DNA from: Diplonema papillatum
Taxonomy: Eukaryota; Euglenozoa; Diplonemea; Diplonemida; Diplonemidae
DNA: 64,000 nt
Reading direction: 5' to 3'
Assembly (NCBI GenBank): GCA_030068145.1
Contig: JAPJBO010000104.1
Location: forward strand, 124,001 to 188,000
A program made the translations under genes and the position numbers. The notes below the pieces were generated by a model. That model ran no database searches. It was not told the DNA's origin and saw only the letters and a list, made by a program, of their open reading frames with translations. Of this stretch, positions 47,975 to 58,899 are shown piece by piece. Numbering within the stretch: the first letter of the stretch is position 1; each line of letters starts with the position of its first letter.

Positions 47975-49396
47975 TTAGTACCGAGAATGCCAAGCGGAGA
48001 AAACAGACCCGGCGTATGGTTGAGTCCGGGCAGCCGGGCGGGGCTCAATGACGGGGTCGTGGCCAACGAGGACATAGGCAGTAATTGTCTGACCGTCAGT
48101 GCAGGGCACGCGTCTGCGGGTGACCAAGCTGCTGTTGGCTAGGTACTCGCTGACAGGTTGTCCTGACCGAGTCAAGCCGATGATCAGCTTTTCCAGCGCC
48201 GCGAGCACGCCCGAGCAATGGGTGCCAGTGAAGTCCGGGAGCAGGACAGCGTTGTCAGTGTTGTTCCGGATGCAGTCTGGCGTGTTCTCGATGATGATCG
48301 TCTTCGAGACGTCGCGACCCAGCTTGCGCAGGTCTTTGACACCGTCACCGGCGAACCACCTACCGTCTCGGCTGACGGTGTGCTTCACGCTCCTGCTCGG
48401 GTCGAGCTGTCTCACAGCATTCATTGCATATCCCCTCTCACCCGCCGTCCAAATGATGACTTCCGCATTGTCAGCTGTTTGTAGTTGAGGGCACAGTACG
48501 ACTGGTCTTGCAGAGAAACAGGTCTCCCGCAAAATCTGCTCGTGACGTAAAAGTGACTCGTTTCAAGCCAATGTACTAAACCGGTGCGCGCTGATGTCAT
48601 ACAAGTAAATTTCCATTTCATCTCGCAAGCTTGAGCGACATACAGCGTTGAAAAAACGGGTTGTCTTCCTGCTGACGCTTACGCTTGCCGCCTTTCTGAG
48701 CCGTTGGAAAGCGCACCTCTCAGCACATGCCCCTTTACAAAGTGGTGCAGTAACAACAACGTGTGTGTGTGACAGTGGTGCTCCGCCAGGAAACGACTCA
48801 CTGCAGAACAGGTCAAAAGAGACAAAGTCCACACCCGCAGAACGAAGGACCTGCGCTGCACCAGGTCGGGAGAGGATGGGTCCACCCCGTGCGTAGACTA
48901 GCGTTTCGTCGAGGTCAAATACGACGGTGTACTTGCCGCTGTCCGAAGGGCTTTGCGGGGGGACTAAAGATCCCGATGCTGCGGTCCGGTAGCTGAACGG
49001 CGAATGCGTCATCGAGGCTGGGAGTTGTGCAGGGAACCCGTGGTCAGGGAACAACGAGCGCCGCGTGTTGGATGGTGCAGACGCAGCTTCGTCTTCGTAC
49101 CGGGACCGCACCTTGTCGGGGGAGCCATACAGATTGCCCATCGTCGGCGCTGGCTCAGTGGCGCGGGAAAGATTGGGTGGCGCCAAGGACGACACATCAG
49201 AGTACCGGTCGGCCCACGTGTAGCTGCTGCGCGGCGCGTCAGAGTAGCCGCCCGGGGCTGGTGACAGAAGTGAAGCCATCGATGGCCGCGTGTACTCCTC
49301 AGTTCGCGGGGAGCTGCCACCCCCGTACCGTGGAGGGGGCGTCGAGTATCTCGCACTGCCTTCGCTGAGCGAACTTGCAGAGCTCAGATTGCTCAA
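47975..49396 (-). CDS. FCP/SCP-like HAD-family protein phosphatase (two exons)
   Basis: Exon 1 is 49396-48835 and exon 2 is 48473-47975, with a 361-bp intron (donor gtgtgg, acceptor aaacag). The ~140-residue N-terminus is Ser/Pro/Tyr-rich and disordered. The catalytic domain begins YTVVFDLDETLVYARGG (the DxDxT nucleophile motif), then RPGAAQVLRSA joined across the intron to ADNAEVIIWTAGERGYA. That spacing fits the SCP family (22 residues from RP to WTA). The later motif KTIIIENTPDCI has Glu where the family usually has Asp (DNSP). Relatives dephosphorylate phosphoserine, for example on the RNA polymerase II tail; the substrate here is unknown. The last ~30 residues may be read-through of a missed intron. 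Start choice: first ATG of the open frame. Confidence 0.8.
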
Positions 49397-51278
49397 CGCG
49401 TACGAAGAGTGCCTGGAAGATTTCCGGAGGTGTGACCTAACAATGCATCGGATGATCAGCAGCTACATAAGTCCCCTACGTACCGTAGGTAGGCATCTGG
49501 CGGCCATTGTCTAACGCCCTCAGGCCGGAAACCCCCAGGCCCAGAGGTATGCTTGGTGGGGTGATTCGTCTGGTTGATTTCGATCACAGGCTGTGAATTG
49601 CCACACCCGTTATTTGTTTCCGCAACCAAAGTCGCTATTCAGCATGGGTTTCTGCAACTATGGAACACCTGATCTGGCACTGTTTCCGGTATAATAAAAC
49701 TCATCCCGCGTCAACGGGGTAAGGGATACTAACCACAAAGGATTGGGTGTGTGATGACCCTAGCCACGAGCGAATTTGGTACAAAGGTGCAATGAAGGTA
49801 ATGCGTACGTATCATCGAGCGAAGATCGGTCGGAGTGCAACGAGCTGCCGCCGTAACTGCCAAGACGACGGTAGGCGTCCCTGTGGATGAGTACGCGTGA
49901 TGTTGCCTTCGTGTGACGAACAGATTTCCGAGAGGTATGAAGAGGTGCTGAGTATCCGAAAGTTGAGCACTCAGCAAGTGTTAGTCAATGTGAAACTTGG
50001 GTGTCGGAGTACCAATTGTTTCTTGAGTATGCGTTGCGTGTTCGAGAACAAAATGCATACATTGGGCTAGGTGTTCCGAAGATAGAGTCTCTCGCAGAGT
50101 CCGCGGTGAGGTACGACATTTCTTCTTTTTTTCTACCGGTTCGCTTCTTGTGTTTTTCTCTTCTTTTGGAGCGGAAAAGCAACGAAATGCGATGCTGTGC
50201 TTCGAGTTCTACTTTTCTCTTTTTTTCTCGGATTCTTACTTTTGTCGGTCTTTCGTTTTACTTTTGAATGGTGATGGAAGCAAGTGTTGGGGGGTTTTTT
50301 TTTTTGTTGGTTTTCTTTCTTTTTTGGAGCCAAGCTGTATGTGGCGGGAGTTGTAGAGCAAAAGTCAGCCAACATGGCGGAAACGCCATGTTTCATTGAG
50401 AGAGTCATGTCAGTAGTTGATGACATCACACTTCCCTGGATTGGTGATACTCTGCAGAGTTCCTGTGGCAGCAAACAGACACGTTGGCTCGACAATGGAC
50501 AGCTCCCAATTTTCCCATGATCAGCGAAATCTAGCAACTGGGATTGGTCTCTTCCTGCCGATGATGCTGAAGCTCGAATAGCTCTGAGCAACGTTGGCAG
50601 CTGCCACTACACACAAGAAACCTCGGAAGTGCGTTCATCCTTGCCGTGAACTCTACTTCGTAATCGCAGTTTAAATAGCGAAACAGACAGCAGACAGGGA
50701 AACGCAATCACGGAATATATTGTCGTTGTTCGTTCTCCTTTTTCTTTCGCTTGCGCACGATGCTTCCACCTTCGTTTGTTTGCGATACAAGTACTAAGAC
50801 CCACTGTCATGGCATAGGACTTCGGGGCCAAGAAATCCTTCATTCTGCATCCTAGAGCCGCTGTGGATTTCCGGCGCCTCTGATAATGATTGAAAAATGC
50901 TAATAACCAAACAATTCTGAGCACACTTGCGAGGTCTCGCTGAAATCAAGAAGTGACACCTGCTAGTGCGTTGCTCAGGGTAGTCGAAGGCAATCACACT
51001 AAAGCAACAAACTAGCAGCGAGAAGTGACACCAATGAAAGGGTCTTACGTCGCGCCATGCAGAAGCAACAGCTAGGCTGCAAGAAGGCGCCAGGTTCTTC
51101 AGTTCCATCCTCCTGAACAGCCCCAAGCAAGCAACAAACGCGCGGACCGGGTGCGAGCGCAGCTTTTTTCCCTGACGATTCTTCTTCGGAGGAAGGTATC
51201 CCTCCGAAGAGTGAGGCAGCTTCTTCACGTTTTCTTTTTTGGGGAGCGGGGAGAATCGGGGACTCAGTACGAATGCAC
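49397..51278. other. Intergenic between phosphatase and NagB genes
   Basis: No gene recognised. A 33-bp segment resembling the last codons of NagB (gtgcgagcgcagctttt…tgacg) is repeated at 51149-51183, just beyond the NagB stop, a small local duplication. T-rich and A-rich tracts lie at 50130-50330. Confidence 0.45.
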
Positions 51279-52551
51279 TCACAGGTGCGAGCGCAGCTTT
51301 TCCTGACGCTTCTTGAGTTGTCGCTCGGAGTTCTGCAAGTCTTTGAAGTAACGGACCGTGCGGACAGTTAGCTCACTCGTGGCAAGGTCGTCCGCAACAA
51401 CAGTGGTTTTCGGGTGCATCTGCAGCGCACTACCCGTCCACATGTTGCTGATTGCGCCTTCCAAACACATGGCTAGCGCTTTTGCTTTGTTGGTCCCTGT
51501 GACAAGGAACAACAGCTCTTGCGCATCGAGGATGGTAGCGACGCCGACCGTGAGCGCCATGGTAGGCACTTGCGAAACATCGCCTTCGAAGAAGCGAGCA
51601 TTGCTTTCAATCGTCTCCCGGTTCAAGGACTTGACGCGGGTTCTGCTGTGCAGAGCGGAGCCGGGCTCGTTGAATGCGATGTGCCCGTCAGTGCCGAGGC
51701 CACCCATGAACAAGTGGATGCCGCCCGCCTTCTTAATGGCTTCCTCATACCTTGCACACTCCGCTTCCAGATCCGGCGCGTTTCCGTCGAGAATGTGCAC
51801 ATTCCGCTTCTGGATGTTCACGAACGAAAAGAAGTTGTTCCACATGAAGCTGTGGTAGCTTTCCGGGTGGTCTTTCGCGAGGTCGACGTACTCGTCCATG
51901 TTGAACGTCACAATATTACGGAAGTCCACCCTGCCGGCTCTGTGCGCCTGGATCAGCTTTTGGTACGTTTTCATGGGGGTCCCCCCTGTCGGCAGGCCGA
52001 GCACGAACGGCTTTTCCTCTGTCGGACCGAAGGCATTGATGCGCTGTTGTGGTTTCAGTAGAATTTGATGTCAAAGTTGACAGGCAGCAATTCGTATATC
52101 TGTGCAAAAGGCGGAGAACTGCTGTGATGTCTGTTCTAGACAATGAGTACCAGCTAAGCTCGAAATGCTTAGACGGTAGTTTCGAGTCTCCGGCGAGGCG
52201 TGGAAATGGGAAGGGATGGACGGGTCGTGGAAAGGGTCGGAGCACGCCAATGCCGTCCTGCTGCAAATTTGAGTATCAGTTCGCTTGGAAACTCTTATAT
52301 ATTACGCTTTGGAGACAGAGACGTCAAGACCCCCTACTTCCACTTACAGCCAGTAGTCGCGCTTCTCTATGGGCAGGGCAAGCGCAAAATATTACACTGA
52401 CCACAGTGATACTCTTCTAAGACCTCAGACCTCACGTCGGCGGTTATTAGCTTCTCGTTCTTGCAAGCACGCGTACAGGACATACCTCGATGATGTGCTC
52501 CGAGGCTGCAACCGCGACGCCTTCCGGGTTCCCTTCGATCTGGATACGCAT
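51279..52551 (-). CDS. nagB: Glucosamine-6-phosphate deaminase (two exons)
   Basis: Exon 1 is 52551-52486 (22 codons, MRIQIEGNPEGVAVAASEHI) with donor gtatgt. Exon 2 is 52043-51279 after acceptor cacaacag, giving about 276 residues, the usual family length. The enzyme converts glucosamine-6-phosphate to fructose-6-phosphate and ammonia in the cytosol. Family landmarks are all present: FVLGLPTGGTP (phosphate-binding loop), FNMDEYV (catalytic Asp), GGLGTDGHIAFNEPGS (Asp, His and Glu of the active site) and LTVGVATILDAQE (allosteric/lid region). The intron is 442 bp and phase 0. The C-terminal tail (ERQLKKRQEKLRSHL) is basic. The frame is intact and no anomalies are seen. Confidence 0.95.
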
Positions 52552-52689
52552 GATTTCTCCCTTTTCGCCTTCCTCTCCTGATTGCTGATTGTCGTCATTG
52601 CTACTACAATATTTGTACGGCAGATTTCTTCTTTCGCCCTAAGGTATTTTCGACTTTCTCTTATATCCCTAGCTATTTTCCCTTTTATT

Positions 52690-52910
52690 CTGCAAAATAA
52701 ACGGCCTCGACCCAAAACGTGTTGGAATGCGGGGCGGTAAATCGGCGTTTATTGTCCCGCGTGATTACATCCAAAACGTGTGGGAGCGTGAAATAAACTG
52801 GGGTCTGCGGGGCAATAAATTCGTTTATTGCCCCGACGCGTTTTTACACTGAGATGCTCTCAGAAAAGTGCGTGTAATAAATTCGTTTATTTTGTTACAC
52901 GTGTTTTGGG
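52690..52910. repeat. Series of hairpins with a ttcg loop
   Basis: 52808-52835 is a perfect 12-bp stem (cggggcaataaa / tttattgccccg) closed by ttcg. 52871-52901 is a related stem with the same ttcg loop and a 5-base bulge (cgtgtaataaa…tttat…tacacg). 52730-52760 is a third, imperfect one (gcggggcggtaaa…tttattgtcccgc). All share an ataaa/tttat core. Confidence 0.75.
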
Positions 52911-52958
52911 TTAGTCTAATTCCAAAAAAAAAAATCTCGGCAACCCAAAAAATATCAC

Positions 52959-53205
52959 CAGAACATTTCCGGAGTTGGGGCTTGCACTGATAAACGAAGC
53001 AACGGACGATCAGCATCAACTGACCCAAGGTGATGGAAATGATAAGGCAAAAGTTTCTTGTTCTTCGCGTGTACAGGGTATAAACCTCTCTGGGGGGTGG
53101 GTTTTCCTGTATTAGCACTTTTTTCGTTGGCTTCGTTTTCTCTTTCATGTGCAACCGTTGTTCCGGAAATGTTCCCGTCCGTACAGATGTACTATTAAAA
53201 AAAAA
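52959..53205. repeat. Modular dispersed repeat, copy 2
   Basis: Near-identical to 679-822 joined to 972-1010 and 1068-1130, without the 823-968 module. It ends in an A-rich tract (aaaaaaaaactcaaaaaaaaaa). Confidence 0.8.
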
Positions 53206-53796
53206 ACTCAAAAAAAAAAATTGCGCGATTTTCACCGGAAACACAACATGATGATATCGATCGGAAGCGACCGCGTTGTAGCCCTGACACTCAAGTTTAC
53301 TTTCGGAAACTCCTAACACCAGTAAGGAAACCTACACTCTTTTTCGGATCAAGAACCTGGCCAAAAATGCTGCCACAAATATCAGCCAAGCGTAAGCGAC
53401 GAAGCGGCGGAGATATCCGCCAGTCAAAGGATGAAGAACACAACTGCAGCCTTCATCCACCAGCACCAAAGTCACAACAGTGCCCGAACCAGCCCCGCCT
53501 GGCGCCGAACCTCCCGATGCCAGCAGCATCTACGGCCACCCAAAAATCTACGTAAACCGTGAACTACAACATCAATCTTTCCGCACTTCCGCAATGGACT
53601 GCCTGATCACCGAGAGTTTTCATCATTTCGGTTATAAATTCCCGGCACGTTTCTGCAAACCGTTATTTTCCCACGTACTGCCGCGGTGAAAGAGAAAGCC
53701 AAAGCCAAAGATGCTTGCCGGAATGGAGTGTAGCAGCGAGGTTAAGACGCAGGATGGATTTGGGGAAGGGGGTATTTTTGTGCGGTCGACAATTTC
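53206..53796. other. Unassigned
   Basis: No recognised gene. A minus-strand frame (53529-53332) encodes a hydrophobic segment (YAWLIFVAAFLARFLI) but has no other support. Confidence 0.35.
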
Positions 53797-53972
53797 TTTT
53801 GAGTCTCGGGCGTTTACTGGATGATGGGGGTGTTCTTTTGAGTCTCGGGCGTTTACTAGAGGTGTTTCTTTTGAGTCTCGGGCGGTTGCTGGATGATGGG
53901 GGTGTTTCTTTTGAGTCTCGGGCGGTTGCCGGATGATGGGGGTGTTTCTTTTGAGTCTCGGGCGTTTGTTTT
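53797..53972. repeat. ~38-bp minisatellite
   Basis: Five copies of a unit with tcttttgagtctcgggcg and tggatgatgggggtgt, one shortened. It lies immediately before the foldback. Confidence 0.8.
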
Positions 53973-53985
53973 GCAGAATAAAATC

Positions 53986-54099
53986 ATTTATTCGGCCATA
54001 AATACCGTTTATTTCACCTCGGGGTCGTTTTTAGTCCCTCCCTCGGGACTAAAAACGACCCCTCGGTGAAATAAACGATATTTATTCGGCCGAATAAAT
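53986..54099. repeat. 114-bp foldback with ~53-bp arms
   Basis: The left arm (53986-54038, atttattcggcc…ttagtccc) pairs with the right arm (54045-54099) across a 6-base loop (tccctc), with one 2-base gap and about three mismatches. The outer end contains a perfect 20-bp palindrome (atttattcggccgaataaat, 54080-54099). Transcribed RNA would form a long hairpin. Confidence 0.88.
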
Positions 54100-54107
54100 G
54101 CTTATTA

Positions 54108-54240
54108 TCCCTAACTAGGGATATAAGGGAAAATAGCTAGGGATATAAGATAAAACAACTAGGGATGTAAGAGAACCTATTAGGGATATAAGAGAAAACA
54201 TTAGGGATATAAGAGAAAACATTAGGGATATAAGAGAATG
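54108..54240. repeat. tagggatataag minisatellite, copy 1
   Basis: Six copies of a ~25-bp unit (attagggatataagagaaaac). The same motif recurs as three copies at 56036-56110 and once inverted at 52655-52685. Confidence 0.8.
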
Positions 54241-54326
54241 TTTTGTCTGACTGTTCTGCTTCGTGTTTTTTTTGCCCATTTTTTTGAAACTGCAGGAAGG
54301 CGGCTGCGAATGGGAAGAAGCCATAC

Positions 54327-55133
54327 CATGCAGGGTCAAAACCTTGTGTCTTTTTGACGCGCTTTTTGCAACTTTCCGAGCTATCCCACCCTCTACAACG
54401 CGCTTTTTGCAGTTTCCCGAGCTATCCCACCCTCTAGATGGCGCATTTTGCGATTTCCTGAGCTATCCCACCCTCTAGATGCCATTTTGCAACTTCCTGA
54501 GCTATCCCACCCTCTAGAACGCGTTTTTTGCGATTTCCCGAGCTATCCCACCCTCCAGATGACGATTTTTGCGATTCCTGAGCTATCCCACCCTCTACAC
54601 CGCGCTAATCACAATTTCCCGAGCTAACCCACCCTCTAGGTGGCGCGTTTTGCAGTTTCCTGAGCTATCCCACCTTCCACACCGCATCATTTGCAAACTC
54701 TTGAGATAGACTGGCACAACCATAAGTGGATTTTTGGATGGTGAAAGAGGTCGCCAAAATGCACGAGCTGTCCAAAATATGGCATTACACCTGGAAAAAA
54801 TGATGTTTTCGGGAGGAAGGTGTGGGTTTTTAGCTCAAAACCCATGATTGCGAAAATCTCAAAAAAATGGTATCTGGGCAAAAAAAACGCCAAGTGCATT
54901 TCCCCAGTAAACCGTCCATGAAAAGTACGATGTTCATCTGGAGGCTCGGAAATCAGCCAATCTGGGGAGGAAAAATGTGGAGCAACATCCGGGGAACATG
55001 TATAAAGGCAACAAAGTTTTCCGCGGCACGAAAAGCTTGAGCAACCACCTCTTATAATTTTTGTCCCAAAAAAAAGGGGGTACGTGGGCCCCCCTACCAT
55101 TTCCAAAAAGACACAAGGTTTTGACCCTGCATG
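54327..55133. mobile_element. 0.8-kb element with perfect 30-bp terminal inverted repeats
   Basis: 54327-54356 (catgcagggtcaaaacct…) is the exact reverse complement of 55104-55133. Between them is a minisatellite (54357-54690) and unassigned DNA without a transposase, so it would be non-autonomous. No clear target-site duplication is visible (flanks catac and atatg). Confidence 0.65.
54357..54690. repeat. ~41-bp minisatellite (gagctatcccaccctc)
   Basis: About eight units of form gagctatcccaccctctaga + ~20 variable bases with ttttgcgattt. The invariant half is 16 bp (gagctatcccaccctc). A related gagctatcccac occurs alone at about 33281. Confidence 0.85.
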
Positions 55134-56035
55134 ATATGCACATTATAGGAATAATACAAACGTCTGCATTGGTCAGCCACCTGATGCCCTAGTTGATTCT
55201 GACAATGCCCTGGGATATGCGGCAGTGACAGATGTGTCCAGCGTCGTTTCTGCACTAAAGGAAGTACCAGGAGTGCTACTGGCGACACTGCTCAACATAT
55301 TTTCATCCACTGCCTGCCGAAAGAAGCAAGTCCGCCGAATTCGTTTGGGTTAGAATGCAAAGATTCTGTGGCAATAATCTGCATCGCCGACGGCGCGGTT
55401 ATCTCTTCGCACGTCTCTCCGCCGAATTCGTCCTGTTACCACCGCAGGCAAATGCTCCAGCCCCTGCCCCAAAGCCTGTTCCAGGCACGACACCCACACG
55501 TTTGACACGGCGGATGACACACCAGATGCGTGTTCCTGAAGACACGCGTGAGACGGAGTGCGGCAGGATGCAAACTGAGGTTGTGTCTCGCCAGATTCGA
55601 TCCCATGTGGCGGCAAACCCACAGGCCACAACGAAGGCTCTGGTCTCCCTTCTTCGCACCCAGTGCAATGAGAGTCACAAAGAAGATTGCTTGGCAGGAT
55701 CTTCGACGAGTTAGGTCCTGACGCAGGAACGGCTCTCTCAAAGCTCCGCTCATACACAGCCCATGCATGACGAAGGCAGTGTTGTTGGTGTAAAGGAAAC
55801 TGATGCGTATTCGAGTTTGCTTGTGTCATTCGCAGCTCTGGTGCATGCTGCAAAAAAAAGTCTCTCTCGTGTCTGTTGATGGACACACCTAACACATGGG
55901 CATCTTGTTCACCGCAATGACAGTGGACGCAGAACAGAAGAGTATCCCTGTGGCGTAAAGCTTTTGACCCAAATTTCTGACCCAAATTCCAGCCCAATAG
56001 TACTCAATTTTACTCCGGACTTCTTTTCTCTTATA
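55134..56035 (+). other. Unassigned; open frames with weak protein-like character
   Basis: A plus-strand frame at about 55160-55350 reads QPPDALVDSDNALGYAAV and DVSSVVSALKEVPGVLLATL before a stop. 55441-55714 reads a Pro-rich segment and RQIRSHVAANPQATTKAL. No family recognised; could be a relic. Confidence 0.2.
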
Positions 56036-56110
56036 TCCTAATTAGGGATATAAGGGAATGGCATTAGGGATAGAAGGGAAAACTTTTTCAACCCTAGGGA
56101 TATAAGGTAA
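56036..56110. repeat. tagggatataag minisatellite, copy 2
   Basis: Three copies (attagggatataagggaatgg and variants). Confidence 0.7.
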
Positions 56111-56938
56111 TTACACCTATTTGTACTGAAAAGTTTCAGACAGCCGAAACCTTTGACAAGGTATGGCAGCGGATAAAGGTGAATCAGAGGAGTCCTAAGG
56201 CAGAAGTTGTACAACGAGTTCAAAAAACTCGCAGAAAGCCTGAGAGTTCATGATGACCAGAACGGCACTCAAAATACACCGATGACCACGATTCAGACAA
56301 TATCCACCAAATTATGGCTTTTAGACAAAAATGGTACGGCTGAAATCTGCCGCGCTGAGTTGTGTCCGATACAACGCGAGCCCTGGAAAGAGTGTTGCTA
56401 TCACGAAGACTATGCGCCTGAGGCGATTCACGGATCAAAATCTTCATCAGAAAGAGATAATCCGACAAGATAGTTTCCAAGAGATTTGGCCGGCGCACGA
56501 AGCGGGTGAATGAAACAAGAAGGTAGGGTTCTACAAGTTCTACGCGGAACGAACAGGAGGTCTAACTCGCGACCAGAATACAAGGCCGACTTATGCACTC
56601 CCTCCCAGGGCTAGGCGAATAACGAGTGAGATACTTGTTTTGTAACTTGAGGGTCTGGTAGCTTCGCAAATTCTGACGCAAGCTGTGGAAATAGTCGAGA
56701 AACGGACTTGACGGTGTCAAGGTCAGTCGTAATGAGTGTGAGACCCGTTTGCACTGCAAGCGAGTCCATCACACAGCAAGTTGGGTCTGGCCTGGGACCG
56801 CTGTGGGCCCAACACCCCAACAGAGTGCGGCCCTATTCGTTTGCAACCGATCACACCTTTACTTGCGAATCGCGGTAAGCATGTTCCCTGCCACTAACGC
56901 ACGCTGTAGATGTTGACGTCAACTTTCAGGCTGACAGC
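56111..56938. other. Nothing recognised
   Basis: No supported gene, RNA or repeat seen in this stretch downstream of the STI1-like frame. Confidence 0.4.
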
Positions 56939-57523
56939 TCACCCCAAGCCCCCCGGATAATCGCTTGCGTGCGACAACGACGGAAGGTCGAACCCCGACA
57001 AGTTCTGAAGCGAAAATGACGGTTCAGATCCGGATCCAGTTTTGGCGTGCTGTCTCTGCTTGGCACGCTCGTAGGTATGAAGTGTCGCTGCGCACCGCTG
57101 GCCGAGCGCTTGGCAGAGCCGCTCATGTGCTGCAAAAGGGTAGTCCCGCAGCAGCTGTGGTGAGGCCCCGGCCCAAAGGTCACGGGCCACCGCGACCAAC
57201 TCTGGATTCTGTTCGATGCCCTCGCAGGCAGCTCTCAGGTGTCGTTGGTCTGCTTGGCGGAGCAGCTCCGCCACAAGTGAAGGCCGCTCTTTTAGGTACG
57301 ACAGCGCTTCCTGCATTTCGGGGGGACCGAACGCCGCCATCGCCTCAGCGACATCCTCGGGTGTGACGAAGGAGGCAAACTCCTGTTCTTCGCCCCGTTG
57401 CATTCCCGAGCCGGCTCTGCCGGCATCGCACTCTGCAAATGAGTCGCCGGGGTTGGGCACGCTTTGCGGCAGGATCGGTACCCGTAGCTCTGCTTCAGAC
57501 GGCGCTCGCTTCGTTGATCGCAT
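56939..57523 (-). CDS. STI1-like helical domain protein (exon or small gene)
   Basis: 194 residues. Residues ~50-115 resemble an STI1-type helical segment: VAEAMAAFGPPEMQEALSYL, ERPSLVAELLRQADQRHLRA and EQNPELVAVARDLWAG. In ubiquilins, HOP/STI1 and related proteins such segments bind hydrophobic clients or chaperones. The C-terminus is Ser/Gly-rich. The frame is open ~60 bp upstream of the ATG (KKRVRRSLFAM), so the start could be in an upstream exon. A second, damaged copy of the same motif lies 240 bp upstream. Function not assigned with certainty. Confidence 0.5.
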   Translation of the reverse strand: MRSTKRAPSEAELRVPILPQSVPNPGDSFAECDAGRAGSGMQRGEEQEFASFVTPEDVAEAMAAFGPPEMQEALSYLKERPSLVAELLRQADQRHLRAACEGIEQNPELVAVARDLWAGASPQLLRDYPFAAHERLCQALGQRCAATLHTYERAKQRQHAKTGSGSEPSFSLQNLSGFDLPSLSHASDYPGGLG

Positions 57524-57672
57524 CGCGAACAGGCTCCTTCGAACACGTTTCTTGGAAGATGTTCTTTTCTATGAGAGTACGGAAACTCCTTTCTTCCCTT
57601 CCCGTTGCCGTTCCCCTGTTGTGTGTCTGTGTGGCGACCGATGCGACGGCAAGCATCAGCAAAAGCTAGCAG

Positions 57673-57760
57673 TCATTCAGAGAAGTCAGCGCTTCTCGCA
57701 TTTTCGGGAGGAATCGACGCTGCCATTGCCTGAGAAACATTTGGCGGCATGTGCATTTGG
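57673..57760 (-). pseudogene. Frameshifted duplicate of the STI1-like motif
   Basis: The minus strand reads NVSQAMAASIPPE, then needs a one-base shift (an extra A in cccgaaaatgcgagaagcgc versus ccccgaaatgcaggaagcgc) to continue MREALTSLND before a stop. DNA similarity to 57360-57290 is evident by eye (about two of three bases). Confidence 0.55.
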
Positions 57761-58899
57761 CATTGCAACGGACAGCGTGCAGTATGCTCCAGTTTGACTG
57801 GAGTCCCTGTCTCCGGTAGCCCATCCCTGTTCTTCGTGATTTCGCGCTGAATAGCAGCTCTGATTGAGCTAGGCTGGTTCAAATGTTGTTGGATACAGCA
57901 GGGTGTTGCAGGAAGTTGCCCCCTCGTCGTATTCACACGGCACCTTGTCGTTGACCATGAATACTGGTGCCAATGAAGTGGCAGCGCGTAAAAGCAGGTT
58001 CCATACACACTCGCCGCAGGAAAGCCAGACTGATCACAAGGGCAAACGAACGAAAGCATTGGCTAAAACTTTCTATATGCGTCGAAGGCGCCCTGGACGG
58101 TAGGCGTGAGTAACAAGAAGAACAGATGAAGGCGGTGGGGGGGACAGGATCTAAAACTAGTCTATTTCTCCAGACGGCCAAGGCTGTCGCTTGAGGGCTA
58201 AGACTGGATGGTAAAACGCTGTTCAAGTGCTATCAGCAGAAGATGAAGACGGTCACCCGCAACATGCAAAGCTTGCATCGGATCGGAGCCTGCACATTGC
58301 CACAATCCGTTCGATCTGCCCTGCAGTGGATAGTCTTCGGTGCAAGCGCAAAGCACCAGGTACAAGACACTTCTGTTTTGGAAATCAGTGGGCGATTAAC
58401 CCTTGCTCCGTGTAAGACGGCACAGTTGTGTTCTTATGAAGGCAGGTGGTTCATCCTGAAATGCAGAAGCTGGCGTTTTCCTTTGCATCCACAGCCCTGG
58501 GAAAATGGGAGTGTTGTACTCGTAAGGGGGCAGGGTTGGGTATCTAAGACTGGAGGAAGGTATACTTGTGGAAAACTGAAAAACGGAACCGTGAGTCGTA
58601 GCTCTTGACAGAGAAAAGGGGTGTTGGTCTTCTTCGCCTCTCTGCTGTTTCTTTGAAATCACTCAATCCCGACTCGCGTATCGTGAGCGGCACAACCTCA
58701 AGAACTTCTTCGCGTACTTTTAAGAGAAAATCAGAAGCAGTCCTGCCTAGCAGGCAGAAAGTTATTTCCTTCTTTCTACGGTCTTCGGTTCTTCCAATGA
58801 CTCGCAGCCAAAGACCGAAGGCGAGAAGTTCCGGTTGCGTGAGTGCAGCCGCAACAGGCGGAATTTACTCTCTTGTTTTTTCGCGCTTTTCCTAATTTT
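57761..58899. other. Intergenic, nothing assigned
   Basis: Downstream of the coiled-coil gene. No recognised coding or RNA feature. Open frames on both strands lack motifs. Confidence 0.4.

Noticed and set aside
55350-55997. A 215-codon minus-strand frame
   Set aside because: Composition and Cys/His distribution look random, no motif is seen, and an opposite-strand frame is equally open.
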